Shown: positions 1 through 10,851 of the stretch, piece by piece
How the letters are laid out: every line of letters starts with the position of its first letter
Position numbering within the stretch: the first letter of the stretch is position 1
NCBI GenBank assembly: GCA_030159075.1
Contig: BROG01000301.1
Span: 1 to 64,000, forward strand
Direction of reading: 5' to 3'
Length of the DNA: 64,000 bases
DNA from: Atrina japonica
Taxonomy: Eukaryota > Mollusca > Bivalvia > Pterioida > Pinnidae
Translations under genes and position numbers: made by a program
Notes under the pieces: model-generated
The model's database searches: none
Seen by the model: the letters and a program-made list of their open reading frames with translations, nothing else
Told to the model about the DNA's origin: nothing

Positions 1-148
1 ATATAAAGAGTAAGATATCCTGCAGTAAATGTAAAGCATGAGATTTATGTAATGTTAACTTAAGGGAGAGAGACGCATGTATGTAAAAAGTTTCAGAGGA
101 AGCCGGGAAATATTTGGTCGAGAGTTGTAGTCTTATGATTATAAAATA

Positions 149-1660
149 ATGGGAACTATAACTTCTTCGGTGCTTTGTTATTTAGCACTCGTTCTGTTTC
201 TATTTAATATGAGTGTATTTAAAACATTGGCTGAGTTGAATATGACAGAAAATCATATTAATCAAAACTGTGCAAAAGGTTCTCGGAAATTAAACCATTC
301 AACAAGCGAAAAAAACGTGTCCGAGTTAGCAGTTACACCAGGGGAAAGAAATTCAATGGACGACGGAAACGATACAAATGTGAACATTCTGGTAAACGGC
401 GACGATAAAGAAATCTCTGATATCTTGAGATTATTTATTGATACCAATGCTTATACCACATTTGACTCTGTAAATGAAAGGTATTATTGCCACGACATAA
501 CCTTTACAACGGATTTACTACCACGTTTACTAAAGCCAAATCGACAGTCAAATTTTATTAAGATGTCCAATCTAGTTGCGAAACCACCTACAAGATACCG
601 TTATCCAATAGAGTATAAGATTCAAGACTTTATCCTCACTTCACTGACATTTTCAAACGATGTAACAGAAAATTTTATATTTGGTTTAGCAATTTTCTCG
701 GAAAGTTTCGATACCGTTATCAATCAAGACGCCCTCAGCAAATACGAACGTAGAAATGATGCCTTAGACTTTGCGTCGTACTGTAATACTTATGGGATTT
801 GCTCTTCCAACCACTTAAACGCAACACCCATAACAGTTACTTGTTATTGCGATAATCTATGCCACGTATACAATGACTGTTGCTTAAATGCCCAAACAAA
901 TTTTGAGTTTACAAAGGAAGTTAATGAACACATATCCAAGAAAATGTTCATGTCTTGTTTTGAGAATCAATATACTTCACCTGACAATATTTCAGGTTAC
1001 TGGGTTGTCTCCATTTGTCCTAATTATTATGGACAGAACGTTTCGGGCCTTGAAGAAGACCAAGATAAATATATCAAAGCACGGTGTGAAACAGCACTGG
1101 ATGATGCCTATTTTATACCCGTTGTCAGTACAAAAACAGGAATAAACTACAGAAATGCATATTGTGCCTTGTGTCACAATGAAGAGACTTACCTTTATTG
1201 GAGCCAGGAAATGCTATTACAGTCCAAAATTTTTAAAAAACGTATTTCTATCGCCCATACTATGTCTGTTCACCCTCCTCCTGGTTACATAGGACGCGTC
1301 TGCTACAATTTCACCTACTACCAATGCCCTTCTACAGTGGAGCATTTTCAGTATGGGAAATATATGAGTAAACTTTGTCGGTCACACCAGAATCCAGCCG
1401 TCACTTCTCTACCTTTAGAACAAAGAAATTTCCCAAACATCCGGACGTCTCTGTCGGTCCACCGAAATATGTATTGTTTCATCTGTAGCACACGATACTT
1501 TGAGTTGGGAAGGAGAAATTGTGTCCTAAATTTCATAAGCAAATTTTATCGACCAACAGCCGTCTCTTGGATTTTTCGCCTAGATGCCCAGTTAAAAATA
1601 AAAAATAGAAGTATAAATAAACGAGAATGTCATGCTGGAGAAATATGGCAGTCGTTTTTG
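149..1660 (+). CDS. Exon 1 of a two-exon receptor gene: secreted ectodomain with a somatomedin-B-like motif
   Basis: This exon encodes residues 1-504 of a predicted 960-residue membrane receptor. The protein opens with a hydrophobic signal peptide (about residues 6-28), followed by a Ser/Asn-rich stretch with several N-glycosylation sequons. Residues 212-245 carry a cysteine pattern like somatomedin B: C212, C218, C232, C234-D235, C238 and C244-C245. Two further Asn-x-x-Cys-x-x-Cys segments lie near residues 335-342 and 440-446. The ATG at 149 is chosen because it begins the signal peptide. The open frame runs on to 1669, but a consensus donor (GTAAGT at 1661) follows codon 504 exactly, and the acceptor at 4769-4770 resumes in the same phase, so the last two codons are probably intronic. 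The ectodomain presumably faces outside and binds a ligand or matrix partner, which is unknown. An additional 5' noncoding exon beyond the window is possible. Confidence 0.8.
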
Positions 1661-1887
1661 GTAAGTTGAAAAATTCCTATATTTCGTATTTATTTTATTT
1701 GCATGTCTTACTTAGTCGCTATCTTTTACAAACGTCTTATATGGCATAAGTTCCGAAAATTTGTTGCCCGAAATAAGGTATACACTGCAGTTTTACAAAA
1801 TTTCCTGAATTCGTCTAATTTATGATTTTCATACAATTTAGACAAACAGATTCTAAATTGCTTTTTTAATTTACTTATCTTATGTGT

Positions 1888-2230
1888 TAAAAGGTCATTA
1901 GCTGTCTTTTTTCCAAAGTGTTTTTTTTTTTCTCTTTTTTAGTAACTTATTCTTGATAACAAGAAAGATATATACACAGACATAAGTAAAAGGAAGAATT
2001 ACCATTTATTAAATTCATATATATTTTGTAAGAGTTGCTTGAGAAACCCACCTGGCAATAATCCGTTTGCAAATAATTAATTAGACCTAACTATTTCTAT
2101 ATTGCATAGTATTACTACAATGAACCTGACCTAAATTTCACAAAAATATAGAAATATAAAACTTGTATGCTTGTGGATAGCTGTAGTAGTAAAAATGAAA
2201 TTAAATCATTTTGGATGCTTATGCCTCTGT
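1888..2230. mobile_element. MITE family A, degenerate copy (receptor intron)
   Basis: The left end reads TTAAAAGGTCATTAGCTG and the right end is a decayed TGCTTATGCCTCTG. The interior shares with the 22.3, 24.6 and 29.0 kb copies the block around TTGCTTGAGAAACCCA and CCTGACCTAAATTTCAC. It is the most decayed of the near full-length copies. Confidence 0.5.
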
Positions 2231-2729
2231 CAAACGTAAATTCTCTCATATACCTAAAGTAAATACCATCAATATAATTTGAAAATAATTGAAATTCAAA
2301 CTACATTTTTCCAAAATTATGAACTAATAAAAGATAATGTAAAATGATTAAAATGGTCTCCATTGAGTGATGTATATGTAATGTAATGAAATGTATTATG
2401 ACAATGACAAATTTAGCAGAATACACGGTAAAATGCAGTTTTAAAACAGGTAAGGTAACTATGTCTTGATAATCAATTTATGCCACTGTAGGAATGATTC
2501 GTCGGTGTCGTTGTGTTCATTTTTTGGTATAATAATTTTTCCCCGACACTTATTCAATTAATTTGGAATATTCCGTTTGCATACCTCTTAAACATAGATA
2601 CGTAATTAAAGACAGATCATTATGATTCTATTCATCCCCTTCATTGGTTTGATGTAATCAAAATATCCATCAGGTAAAACAAATCGAACTAGCGTAAATA
2701 TTATAATCTGGTTCATTTAATGAAATGCC

Positions 2730-2934
2730 GGCAGCAGGTTGGTTTGCTGTCCTTCGGATGAGACAGTAAAACCCGAGGTCCCGTGTCACAGTAGGTGTCG
2801 GCACGTTAAAGAACCGTCATTGCTCAATGGCCGTAAGTGGCGATCATAGGCCAAAATTTGAAGCCCTTCACCGGCATTTGGTGACGTATCAATATGAGTG
2901 AAAGATTCTTGAGTGGGACGTTAAACGACAAAAG
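2730..2934 (+). mobile_element. SINE, 5'-truncated (body and 3' end only)
   Basis: The segment carries the same 3' body as the copies at 49.6, 53.5, 56.7 and 60.1 kb: CCGAGGTCCCGTGTCACAG, then CACGTTAAAGAACC, CCAAAATTTGAAGCCCTTCA and a terminal TGAGTGGGACGTTAAAC. The tRNA-like head is missing, as expected from truncated reverse transcription. It lies inside the receptor intron in sense orientation. Confidence 0.75.
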
Positions 2935-3527
2935 CTTAATTATCATGTCAAAGTCCAATTCCAGGGATAAAAATTTCATATAAAACTTTTCAGTACACAC
3001 TTAATGTTTATTGGCATATACTTTCGTCATATTGTTAAAGTTCTGTACCAATTTATTAGTTTATTAATAGCGTGAAAAACACAGCGCAAAAATCTAATTA
3101 TAAACATTTAAAAATAGTATGGAGGAGGTTGCCTTAGAACCAAAACAAACTGTTTCTGATAAATAGCCTATTCCAAAAGTATATATGAATCTTACATGAG
3201 GCTATGCTTCTTTCATTAAATCTTGTTGAACAGAACATTCATTAGACCGGATTCTGCCCCGATTTCAGTTACTGTTTTGTAAAATCGGGTTCCTTCGTAG
3301 AAAGATGAAATGACATTATCATTGCAACATATCAATTTGTTTAACTATGTATTTCTCGTCGCTACCATCTGAAATTTGGTCAGTATTATTTTCATTAATC
3401 CGTCGGCATTTAGCCGATTTCTGATACCCATTTCCGCGTATATGTCGTCCTGACTACACAAAGTATTCGTAGGAAAAGCTGATACGCTCGCTGACTGGCA
3501 TGCGGAAATGCGGTCAAAGCTTTAAAG

Positions 3528-3611
3528 TTCCATATAAGGAAAAACTTACAACTATTCAGATTGTTAGCCAATCAGTAATCTGAAGCGTAATATGGGTTTC
3601 CTTATATGGAA
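3528..3611. repeat. 84-bp imperfect palindrome with two CArG-like boxes
   Basis: The outer arms are a perfect 15-bp inverted repeat (TTCCATATAAGGAAA at 3528-3542, its complement at 3597-3611). Inside, an 8-bp inverted repeat (TTCAGATT/AATCTGAA) sits at equal distance from both arms. Each outer arm contains a sequence matching CC(A/T)6GG: CCATATAAGG at 3530-3539 and CCTTATATGG at 3600-3609. A CCAAT lies in the loop. This could be a tiny MITE or a regulatory hairpin; neither is proven. Confidence 0.6.
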
Positions 3612-3848
3612 TGTCACAAATGATGCCTTGTCATAATCTCGATAACCGAAGGAATTTCAGCTTTCCAATGAAATTTCTTTAATAACTTCCATTAATATGA
3701 CGACTTTTTAAATTTCTTTTCCTTTTGATATTGAAATAAACTAAAACGCATGTTTTTATATATTTCTGTAAATTATTTGTAACTCTGACAACGGAATATC
3801 GTTTTTTATATCTGAATTTGAGAGAGCTCTGAGTAATATCTTTTACCT

Positions 3849-4031
3849 TACTGTATACAGGGTTATTTTCGCCTTAATGCACAATCAAACATTTTCGTTC
3901 GCCCAGACTTTTATCATTCAAAATAGATGAATTTACAATTTTGAATTTGCCCAGTTTTGAATTATCCCACTGACGATGAGAGTGAAAGGGGCGAAAATAA
4001 AACGGGGGCAAAAATTTCCCTGTATACAGTA
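3849..4031. mobile_element. MITE family B, copy 1 (183 bp)
   Basis: The termini are inverted: TACTGTATACAGGG at the left and CCCTGTATACAGTA at the right. A subterminal TTATTTTCGCC and its complement GGCGAAAATAA are shared with the 23.96, 28.4 and 53.8 kb copies. No coding capacity. Confidence 0.7.
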
Positions 4032-4770
4032 TCATTATCTTCATCTCGGGTGTCTGGGGGTACTACATAGTTGAGTTTGTTTATAGATTTTTTAAAACTG
4101 TCATGGCGGTATCTCCCAATTGTCTAAAGTAGCTAACCTAAGTTGACTATCCTCTATTTTAGTTTTAGTTCCTGTCAATTGGTTTTAACTATAAAAGTAA
4201 AAATGAAGAAATGCCAATGGATATTCGAAACTCCAAGTGCATTAGAATACGACAAATTGGATAGCATAATGGTTTCGATATAAATAGCAATTGCGAATCA
4301 CAAACGTAATGTGACCAGGTGTCCAGTAGGAGTTTACTTCCCCTGTTAGCATGCTACACCCGTCGCAAACGTTCAATAGAAACCTCTCCTCTCGAGTTTG
4401 GTGTAAAGGTCAAGGTCACGTGAGAGCATCAGTTAGTTTTAGATCTGATTCGCGGAAGTGGACACTGTATATGGTCGTGTTCCGGAATGTTTTCAAACAT
4501 TCTTGAGAGGGTCATTTCATTTTCTATTAAAACCACATACACATTCAAATATGTAACCGAAGGTGTGAAAGAGAAATTGAAAATCTTGTTTCTGACAGCG
4601 TCCTAGCGTGTGGGAGCCAGGGAACCCTCTGAGCCAGTCTTTGTTTTCTGTCCTTCAGTGTTTTTCGAGTACCGGATTTAATTTCAAATTCTAGAAATGT
4701 ATCTATACTTATTATTTTACACTATAAATGCATAGTGATAATAACTGTTTTTTGTTGGGTTTTTTTGCAG

Positions 4771-6141
4771 AACAAGTGTGTAAAGATGTCATGTCCAATG
4801 TATAAAGTTCCTTATAATAGTGCCTGCGTTGATCTTACACTGTCAAAGTCAGATGGGAGAATTCAAATTACCTACTACATTAAGGGTAAAATCACAGAGA
4901 AAATTCACAATATATTTATGCAACGGCTAAGTAAGAAGTTGATAGAAAAAATACATGGGGTCAAATATTTGGAAACTATATATCTTTTTGTTTCTAAATA
5001 CCATACGAGACAATCTTTAATTATTATGTTTTGGTCCAACTTTCAACCCATTTCCAATATACCCGTATTCAAACGATGGACATTTGAGCAAACCACAGGT
5101 GCACGTGTTCAACTTGTATTTATTCCTGCACTAACTGAATATATGCAAATTAGAAAACTTTCTTCAAAATTTCAGCATTGGAACATTGAAAAACGATTAA
5201 ACAATAATGATAACAATGAATCAATCGTCTGCTACACAGACCATTTTAGCACTAACAGTGGGAACGGACAATTCGAAACATGCGCATATCTAAGCATTTA
5301 CAACAGCGTAAATGTGGAACCCCAAACATTGTTTTTGAATGCACCACTTGAAGAGATTGTATTAACATATTTATGTATGGGTATGTCAGGTTTCGCACTC
5401 TCTATTAGGTTATACCATGGATTAAAAGAATACAGGCAACATAGTAGTATCAAACGTATTTTGCTTCACTGCATGTTTGTTAAACTTTTGTCACAGGTGG
5501 CGTTCCTTGTTGGATGTGGCGCTAATGACATTGAACTGATGTGTTATATCATAGGAGTGGTTCTACATTATTTATGGTTGTCATCCTTCCTTTGGAGTTC
5601 TATATGTGCATATTTCTTTTATTACGTGTTTGTGTTGGCTATTCGTAGCATGAAGAATGTTATAATGTCGCGTAGTTCCAGTATATTGAGTTTTACTCTT
5701 CTAGGATACTTGTTGCCTCTTTTGGTAATTGCTTTGTCTGTAACTGTCGATCTGATAAAAACTGACAACCTGGAGATGAGTTATGGAAAACAAATATGTT
5801 TCATAACTGGCAAGGAAGTTTTGCTATTCGGTTTTGGCTTTCCTTCTATCTTTATGATATTATTTAACTTCATATGCTTTGTCACAACTGCTATCCACAT
5901 GATGATTGACACTGCCTTTATATCTTCATGGAAAGGGAAATTCAACAGGTATTTTCCAGTATGTTTTAAAATGTCAATCCTTTTGAGTTTTACATGGTGT
6001 TTAGCATTCATAGCCAGTTGGCTGGATAGCCATGAAGTTTTGATGACATTTATTGTCATGGATGGTATACAAGGTCTTTTACTTTCTATATCGAGTTTGC
6101 CTTTAGCTTCCTTATTACGAATACTGAGAATAAAGCGTTAG
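4771..6141 (+). CDS. Exon 2 of the same gene: stalk plus seven-transmembrane core, class B (secretin/Methuselah-like) GPCR
   Basis: This exon encodes residues 505-960 and ends at the TAA at 6139-6141. After about 190 residues of extracellular stalk it has seven hydrophobic segments at roughly residues 699-719, 735-753, 762-790, 808-831, 853-880, 902-922 and 926-954. Family features visible are Cys762 at the top of TM3 and Cys847 in the second extracellular loop (the usual disulfide pair), a Leu-Trp-Leu-Ser-Ser-Phe-Leu-Trp run in TM3, Gly-Tyr-Leu-Leu-Pro-Leu-Leu-Val in TM4 and Gln-Gly in TM7. There is no obvious HL-x-T GPS cleavage motif, so a self-cleaving adhesion GPCR is less likely than a Methuselah-like receptor. 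The intracellular tail is very short. An upstream in-frame ATG at 4735 lies before the polypyrimidine-AG acceptor at 4769-4770 and is treated as intron. G-protein coupling is inferred from the family; ligand and pathway are unknown. Confidence 0.82.
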   Translation, partial: NKCVKMSCPMYKVPYNSACVDLTLSKSDGRIQITYYIKGKITEKIHNIFMQRLSKKLIEKIHGVKYLETIYLFVSKYHTRQSLIIMFWSNFQPISNIPVFKRWTFEQTTGARVQLVFIPALTEYMQIRKLSSKFQHWNIEKRLNNNDNNESIVCYTDHFSTNSGNGQFETCAYLSIYNSVNVEPQTLFLNAPLEEIVLTYLCMGMSGFALSIRLYHGLKEYRQHSSIKRILLHCMFVKLLSQVAFLVGCGANDIELMCYIIGVVLHYLWLSSFLWSSICAYFFYYVFVLAIRSMKNVIMSRSSSILSFTLLGYLLPLLVIALSVTVDLIKTDNLEMSYGKQICFITGKEVLLFGFGFPSIFMILFNFICFVTTAIHMMIDTAFISSWKGKFNRYFPVCFKMSILLSFTWCLAFIASWLDSHEVLMTFIVMDGIQGLLLSISSLPLASLLRILRIKR

Positions 6142-7070
6142 ATAAAACTCAAGGTTGTCGAGATGCTGCACAACGAGTACGAGATGTCAAAAGATATTAC
6201 GTTTCATCCCTCGATGACTACTGTTTTTTTTATATTTTTGATAAAATATAATTTCAGAAATAAAAATACATGTATCATATTTAAATTTCCTCTTTAAATA
6301 ATAATTAATTAGCATGTCATGTATTTGGGCAAAAAAAAATTATTCGGATCAAATATCTAGTACAGGGTTCGTACGGGTCTGGAAAGTCAGGGAATTTTAC
6401 AAGCGCGTTTATTTGGTCAAGGAAAGTCATTGAACCTTAGTCTGAGTTAGATATGTTTTTCTGGCTTGAATTTCAAGTCCATTTTCACCAGGAAATGTAA
6501 CAGAGGCCACCAAATGACTTCCTGTTTTCAAATTCTTTTCCGGGAGGGGGTTACCGCCCTTTGGTCACTCTTTTGACGGGAAGAATAAAAATACCGTGAA
6601 TCTCGCGATATTAGAGGGACATCGCGACATTGTGTACATAAAAACAAAGTAGCTTGATACTCATAGATTGCCATGGGTGTTAAATATGCCTGTGAAACAC
6701 TGCAACACAGTAGACTGCATCTCGGATAACGAAAATAAAAATTCTATTTTACCAGTTTACAAAGTTGGCAAGAGTCGCAAATAGTGGCTATATTTAGTGA
6801 GACGAGAAGGACTTGAAATAAATAGTGTGTCAGGCACTTGCCATTGTGTAAATTTAATGCATCGACAATCTCACATAGGTCAACAAGACTTTAATATTTG
6901 CCCTAATTTGTTTACAAGTTCTCCCAGAGATACTACTAAAAGCGCCTTTAATATTAAGAGTTTTACTAATGAAAATAATATGTATTGATTGATAATTGTA
7001 TAAATGCAAGTGATTCAAATCTATGTATATACCATTCGAGACCAAAATGTTGTTTTATTTCATTAGCAGA
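6142..7070. other. Intergenic stretch after the receptor gene
   Basis: At 6363-6430 lies CAGGGTTCGTACGGGTCTGG followed by GGTCAAGGAAAGTCA, which resembles the terminus of molluscan hAT-type nonautonomous elements. No partner terminus is seen nearby, so it would be a truncated relic. The rest, including a 63-codon ORF at 6797-6988, shows no recognisable feature. Confidence 0.4.
6259..6264 (+). terminator. Candidate polyadenylation signal of the receptor gene
   Basis: An AATAAA hexamer lies about 118 bp after the stop codon. It is the first canonical signal downstream in an AT-rich 3' region. The cleavage site cannot be placed. Confidence 0.45.
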
Positions 7071-7078
7071 ACGTTTAT

Positions 7079-7346
7079 GAGTTGCCTTTTCGTTGGCGGT
7101 TGTTGAGACGTCTGTACCAGTTGTGACGAGGGCTCGTTCCTCACGTATTTCATTTGGATTTGACTGTGGACTCACAGCGGGTGTGACCGGTCGACAGGGG
7201 ATGTTTACTCCTCCATGGCACCTGATCCCACCTCTTGGTTTCCAGAAGTCCGTGTTTGTCCATTTTTGCCGGATTTGTATCTGTGTCCTGGACATCCTAA
7301 AGATTTATACTTTGGTATTTGAGATGTTTTATATTCGTCTTAAGAT
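7079..7346 (+). repeat. Dispersed repeat family D, copy 1
   Basis: The segment is closely similar to 56333-56595 (same strand) and to the complement of 30617-30922. Shared landmarks are GAGTTGCCTTTTCGTTGGCG, GGTGTGACCGGTCGACAGGG, CACCTGATCCCACCTCTTGG and GTCCTGGACAT. The short ORFs on both strands are by-products and differ between copies. Confidence 0.75.
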
Positions 7347-7597
7347 TTGCACGTGATTTTAGGGATGCTATCGGAACTCTACATCTATTTTAGAGTTCAT
7401 CTGATGAGGTCTTATTTACAGAGTCCTGAGCATTAGTTTTCGTCCTGTTTCTTGCACAACTATAACTATAACTATGGTATGCTGTGTATTAATTATGATA
7501 CATTAGAATAAACAGTCAACAAATAATGATGTAATTGGTAGAGCGCCTCCTCAATACAGCATCAGTGAGAACCGGAGACCATTCACTACGATTCCTT

Positions 7598-7599
<2 letters not shown>

Positions 7600-7643
<44 letters not shown>
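7600..7643. repeat. (CA)n microsatellite
   Basis: About 22 uninterrupted AC units. The preceding 75 bp includes AATTGGTAGAGCGCC, which resembles a tRNA A-box, so the array may be the tail of a decayed SINE. Confidence 0.95.
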
Positions 7644-7645
<2 letters not shown>

Positions 7646-8394
7646 GTCACATACACTACGCTGTACATGTCAATTTATCAAAGCCCATAAGAATCTTAAA
7701 CAAGCCACAAGGAAGTGTGGACGACCAACACCCTGGACGGCTTCACGGTGTAGCTGTCTAAGGCCAACTCGTACTGGACTTTTAAACATATAACAGCGAG
7801 ACTTTAGGTCATTTAAATCACGAAAGCCGAAGTTAAATCATTCACCCTTAAAGTCATATATGGACTGATCTTAGTCATTGATTTACAGAAGAGACAATTG
7901 TTTTTCAGGGGTTGATCAGTTAAAGCCTTTGAAGTGTTTATACTAGAATAATCGAAATTAGGTAGTACGGAATCCTGGAGCCATATAATTCAAACATATG
8001 TCATTTATTTACAGTCACAATTATAATAGAAGTACAATTTTTTTCTAATGACATTTAACGTATTTTATTAAATTGTACAGTCAGTTTATTTCTATTACAT
8101 GCACTATTTTGGGAATACCTTTGTCATCGCGCTGTGAGTACCTGTTTTTTATGCTCTAAACGAGTGTATGTACTTGTATTTGAAACTTGGTTGTTATATA
8201 TGTGTACAGAAAGATAAAAATGAAAAAAAAAATGAAAAATTGAGTAAATTTTAATTTTTGAGAATCTTGTTCCTTTGCACATTCTTGACATTGTCGTAAT
8301 TGTGCTGTTGTGCTGTAGTCTGTTGTGAAAAAGCAACGATCCGACTTTAAGGGACATTGTTTTCAAATTCATTTTCCTCCGTTTTACTACCTAG
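7644..8394. other. Intergenic stretch, no feature recognised
   Basis: The sequence is AT-rich with no ORF of recognisable content. The 82-codon minus-strand ORF at 8124-8372 shows no known domain. Confidence 0.5.
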
Positions 8395-8677
8395 ACTGAT
8401 ATACAATACAAAAGGGGATTTACACAGGTATAAAAATATCTATATATTTTTGGGTAAAGCTCAGGTTTAGCACTTTTTCGATTGCAATTGATTAACTCAA
8501 CCTTACTACATGTATCTGTATACGGATACAACACTGACCTTATTTTCACAAAATATATTGAAATATAAGATTTTTTGTCTGTGTATACTCTTATTTTTTA
8601 TTGTATATCAAGTACAACTAGTAGATGTAGAATTTTTTTTAATTTTATTCATTTTTTTAACACTAATGCTAATGACC
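8395..8677. mobile_element. MITE family A, partial copy
   Basis: It shares GCAATTGATTAACTCAACCT, TTATTTTCACAAAATATAT and TCTGTGTATACTC with the complete copies at 24.6 and 22.3 kb, and ends in a degenerate CTAATGCTAATGACC. The left terminus is not recognisable. Confidence 0.55.
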
Positions 8678-9273
8678 GTATTATAAAGATAATCGGATAA
8701 TTTTAATTGTATCAAGGCGTATATCTTAAATTGATATCCCTGGGAACCTGTAAGAAATGGACAGTGCAAATGCAGAGGAATTTATCGTCTATAAACTGGT
8801 TCTTGAGGTGGTTTCAATGCTTTCCATGCAGTCCAAAACATGCAAAAATGGTGGCAAAGAGGCAGAAGGAATGGGACCGATGAATGATTTGCTGTCATAT
8901 ACTATGTTTTATTAATAAAGTTTTGAAAATATGCTTTTATAAAAATTAGATAATGTTTCAGGTACTTTAAAACCGACACTATATACACTAAACCCGGTTT
9001 AAGTAGTACATGTAGTAATTTCTAATATGTCGGATTATTTTGAAAATGCAAACCTGAGTGTCATTTACTGCATAACTGCAAATAAACTAGTTTCAAACCA
9101 TGTTAAAACCAAAAACCAAAACGAAAGTCAGTTTTCGGTCAATTCGCCATTAATCTGTTCCGGGTTATTATTGTCAGATAAATTAGGTAATGACCAATGA
9201 AATTTTATTGTGAAGGTCATATAAAGGTCATATAGATGAAAAATAACTATAAATATATTCATGGACATACATA

Positions 9274-9440
9274 CATAAAGGGGCATAAGCTGCATTACCA
9301 AAAAAAAAATTTCGATATTTATTACACTTGTACTACTTGTACTTGGTGTACAAAAAACAAATTAGAGCTAAGCACAGGCATAAAAATCTTATATTCCAAA
9401 AAATATTTAGAAAATATGTTCAGGTCTAGTGTAGTATTCA
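9274..9440. mobile_element. MITE family A, left-end fragment
   Basis: The fragment starts with TAAAGGGGCATAAGCTGCAT and later carries CACAGGCATAAAAATCTTA, as in the 24.6 kb copy. The right half is absent. Confidence 0.45.
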
Positions 9441-10157
9441 TATACATTTTTTTACTGACTATATCCCATATTAGGTCAAACAAAGACTCTGTAATTTTTA
9501 TATCTGTACGACTTCCCTTTTTGTAAAATTTCTAAAAAATTTAAATGATGTAATATAAATATATATACAACAATGTATAAAAGTATTTTACGGTGTACAG
9601 TATGGCTAATACGTTTTATTTCTTTTCGATGAATCGGACAGTACTGACGTCATACTAGACGATTAAAATTAAAGGACACAGCTATGATTATTATATACTT
9701 TATGTAAACAGTCGTTTTTATTGGCTAAACCTCTTACACTTGACAACAGATCATGTACACCGGTTTTCCATGCTACATCTATTTCCGAAAAAAATCACGA
9801 GGGAATCCCCTCTGGCTTCGTATTCAGCATGCGCAGTAAAGCGGATATGACAGATAAACAAATCGCTGTCAACAAACGTGCGCCTGCGGACACCACAATG
9901 TATATGGTATGCCTAACGAAATAACACAGCGTTTTGCATCTGTTTCCGAAGATGCTTTTGAGAAACTTTTGGTAGAAAAATATTAAAAAAAAAAAACAAG
10001 GAAAGCAACAGAACAAGAGGGATTTTGTATTCATTTGTTTTATTTCTTTTCAAAGAAATGAATGCAGTGTAACGTTCAAATAGCAGTGTAAATAACAGCA
10101 CAATATGTTATAATTCGACTCTGTAGTACATGTTTGTCACAGGAGTATATAATAAAA
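9441..10157. other. Intergenic stretch, no feature recognised
   Basis: The segment is AT-rich with a poly-A run near 9990. The small ORFs on either strand (9721-9924, 9795-10034) show no domain or splice context. Confidence 0.45.
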
Positions 10158-10851
10158 ACAATTATGGACTTTTGTGGTGGTAAATATGATGAGATATGAA
10201 CCTAAAAAACTGAGATTGACCTCGACTAACGCCTAGGTCAATATCAGTTGTTTAGGTTCATATCACATCACTCGGCTAACGCCTCGGTCAATATCAGTTG
10301 TTTAGGTTCATATCACATCACTCGGCTAACGCCTCGGTCAATATCAGTTGTTTAGGTTCATATCACATCACTCGGCCAACGCCTCGGTCAATATCAGTTG
10401 TTTTAGGTTCATATCACATCACTCGGCTAACGCCTCGGTCAATATCAGTTGTTTAGGTTCATATCACATCACTCGGCTAACGCCTCGGTCAATATCAGTT
10501 TGTTTAGGTTCATATCACATCACTCGGCTAACGCCTCGGTCAATATCAGTTGTTTAGGTTCATATCACATCACTCGGCCAACGCCTCGGTCAATATCAGT
10601 TGTTTAGGTTCATATCACATCACTCGGCTAACGCCTCGGTCAATATCAGTTGTTTAGGTTCATATCACATCACTCGGCTAACGCCTCGGTCAATATCAGT
10701 TGTTTAGGTTCATATCACATCACTCGGCTAACGCCTCGGTCAATATCAGTTGTTTAGGTTCATATCACATCACTCGGCCAACGCCTCGGTCAATATCAGT
10801 TGTTTAGGTTCATATCACATCATATTCACCACCACAAAAGTCCATAATTGT
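10158..10851. mobile_element. Nonautonomous TIR element with an internal 50-bp tandem array
   Basis: Arms of about 62 bp are inverted and nearly identical: 10158-10220 begins ACAATTATGGACTTTTGTGG, and 10789-10851 ends with the complement CCACAAAAGTCCATAATTGT. Between them lie 12 head-to-tail copies of a 50-bp unit (10221-10822). Each has CTCGGCTAACGCCTCGGTCA followed by ATATCAGTTGTTTAGGTTCA; two copies are 51 bp. The last unit runs into the right arm and the left arm is an inverted copy of the same unit, so the array grew from the terminal repeat. No protein is encoded. Confidence 0.85.
10221..10822. repeat. 50-bp minisatellite, 12 copies
   Basis: Units start at 10221, 10271, 10321, 10371, 10422, 10472, 10523, 10573, 10623, 10673, 10723 and 10773. 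The first copy is the most diverged (CTCGACTAACGCCTAGG). Two SNP variants (GGCTAAC and GGCCAAC) are interspersed. The open frame across part of it is an artefact of the repeat. Confidence 0.93.

Larger units (their letters stand above)
1661..4770 (+). other. Intron of the receptor gene
   Basis: The intron is 3110 bp, phase 0, with a GTAAGT donor and a T-rich tract ending in GCAG. It holds a degenerate TIR element (1888-2230), a 5'-truncated SINE (2730-2934), an 84-bp hairpin (3528-3611) and a 183-bp MITE (3849-4031). The remaining sequence shows no coding signal. The stretch around 4330-4400 resembles part of the degenerate SINE at 21.8 kb, so some of it is also old repeat. Confidence 0.75.

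Noticed and set aside
4735..4770. Upstream ATG of the 7TM frame as the true start
   Set aside because: It precedes a strong polypyrimidine-AG acceptor that resumes exon 1 in phase, and it would give a receptor with no signal peptide or ectodomain.
7093..7356. 87-residue ORF and its antisense partner as genes
   Set aside because: Both lie in dispersed repeat D; the reading frames are not kept between copies.
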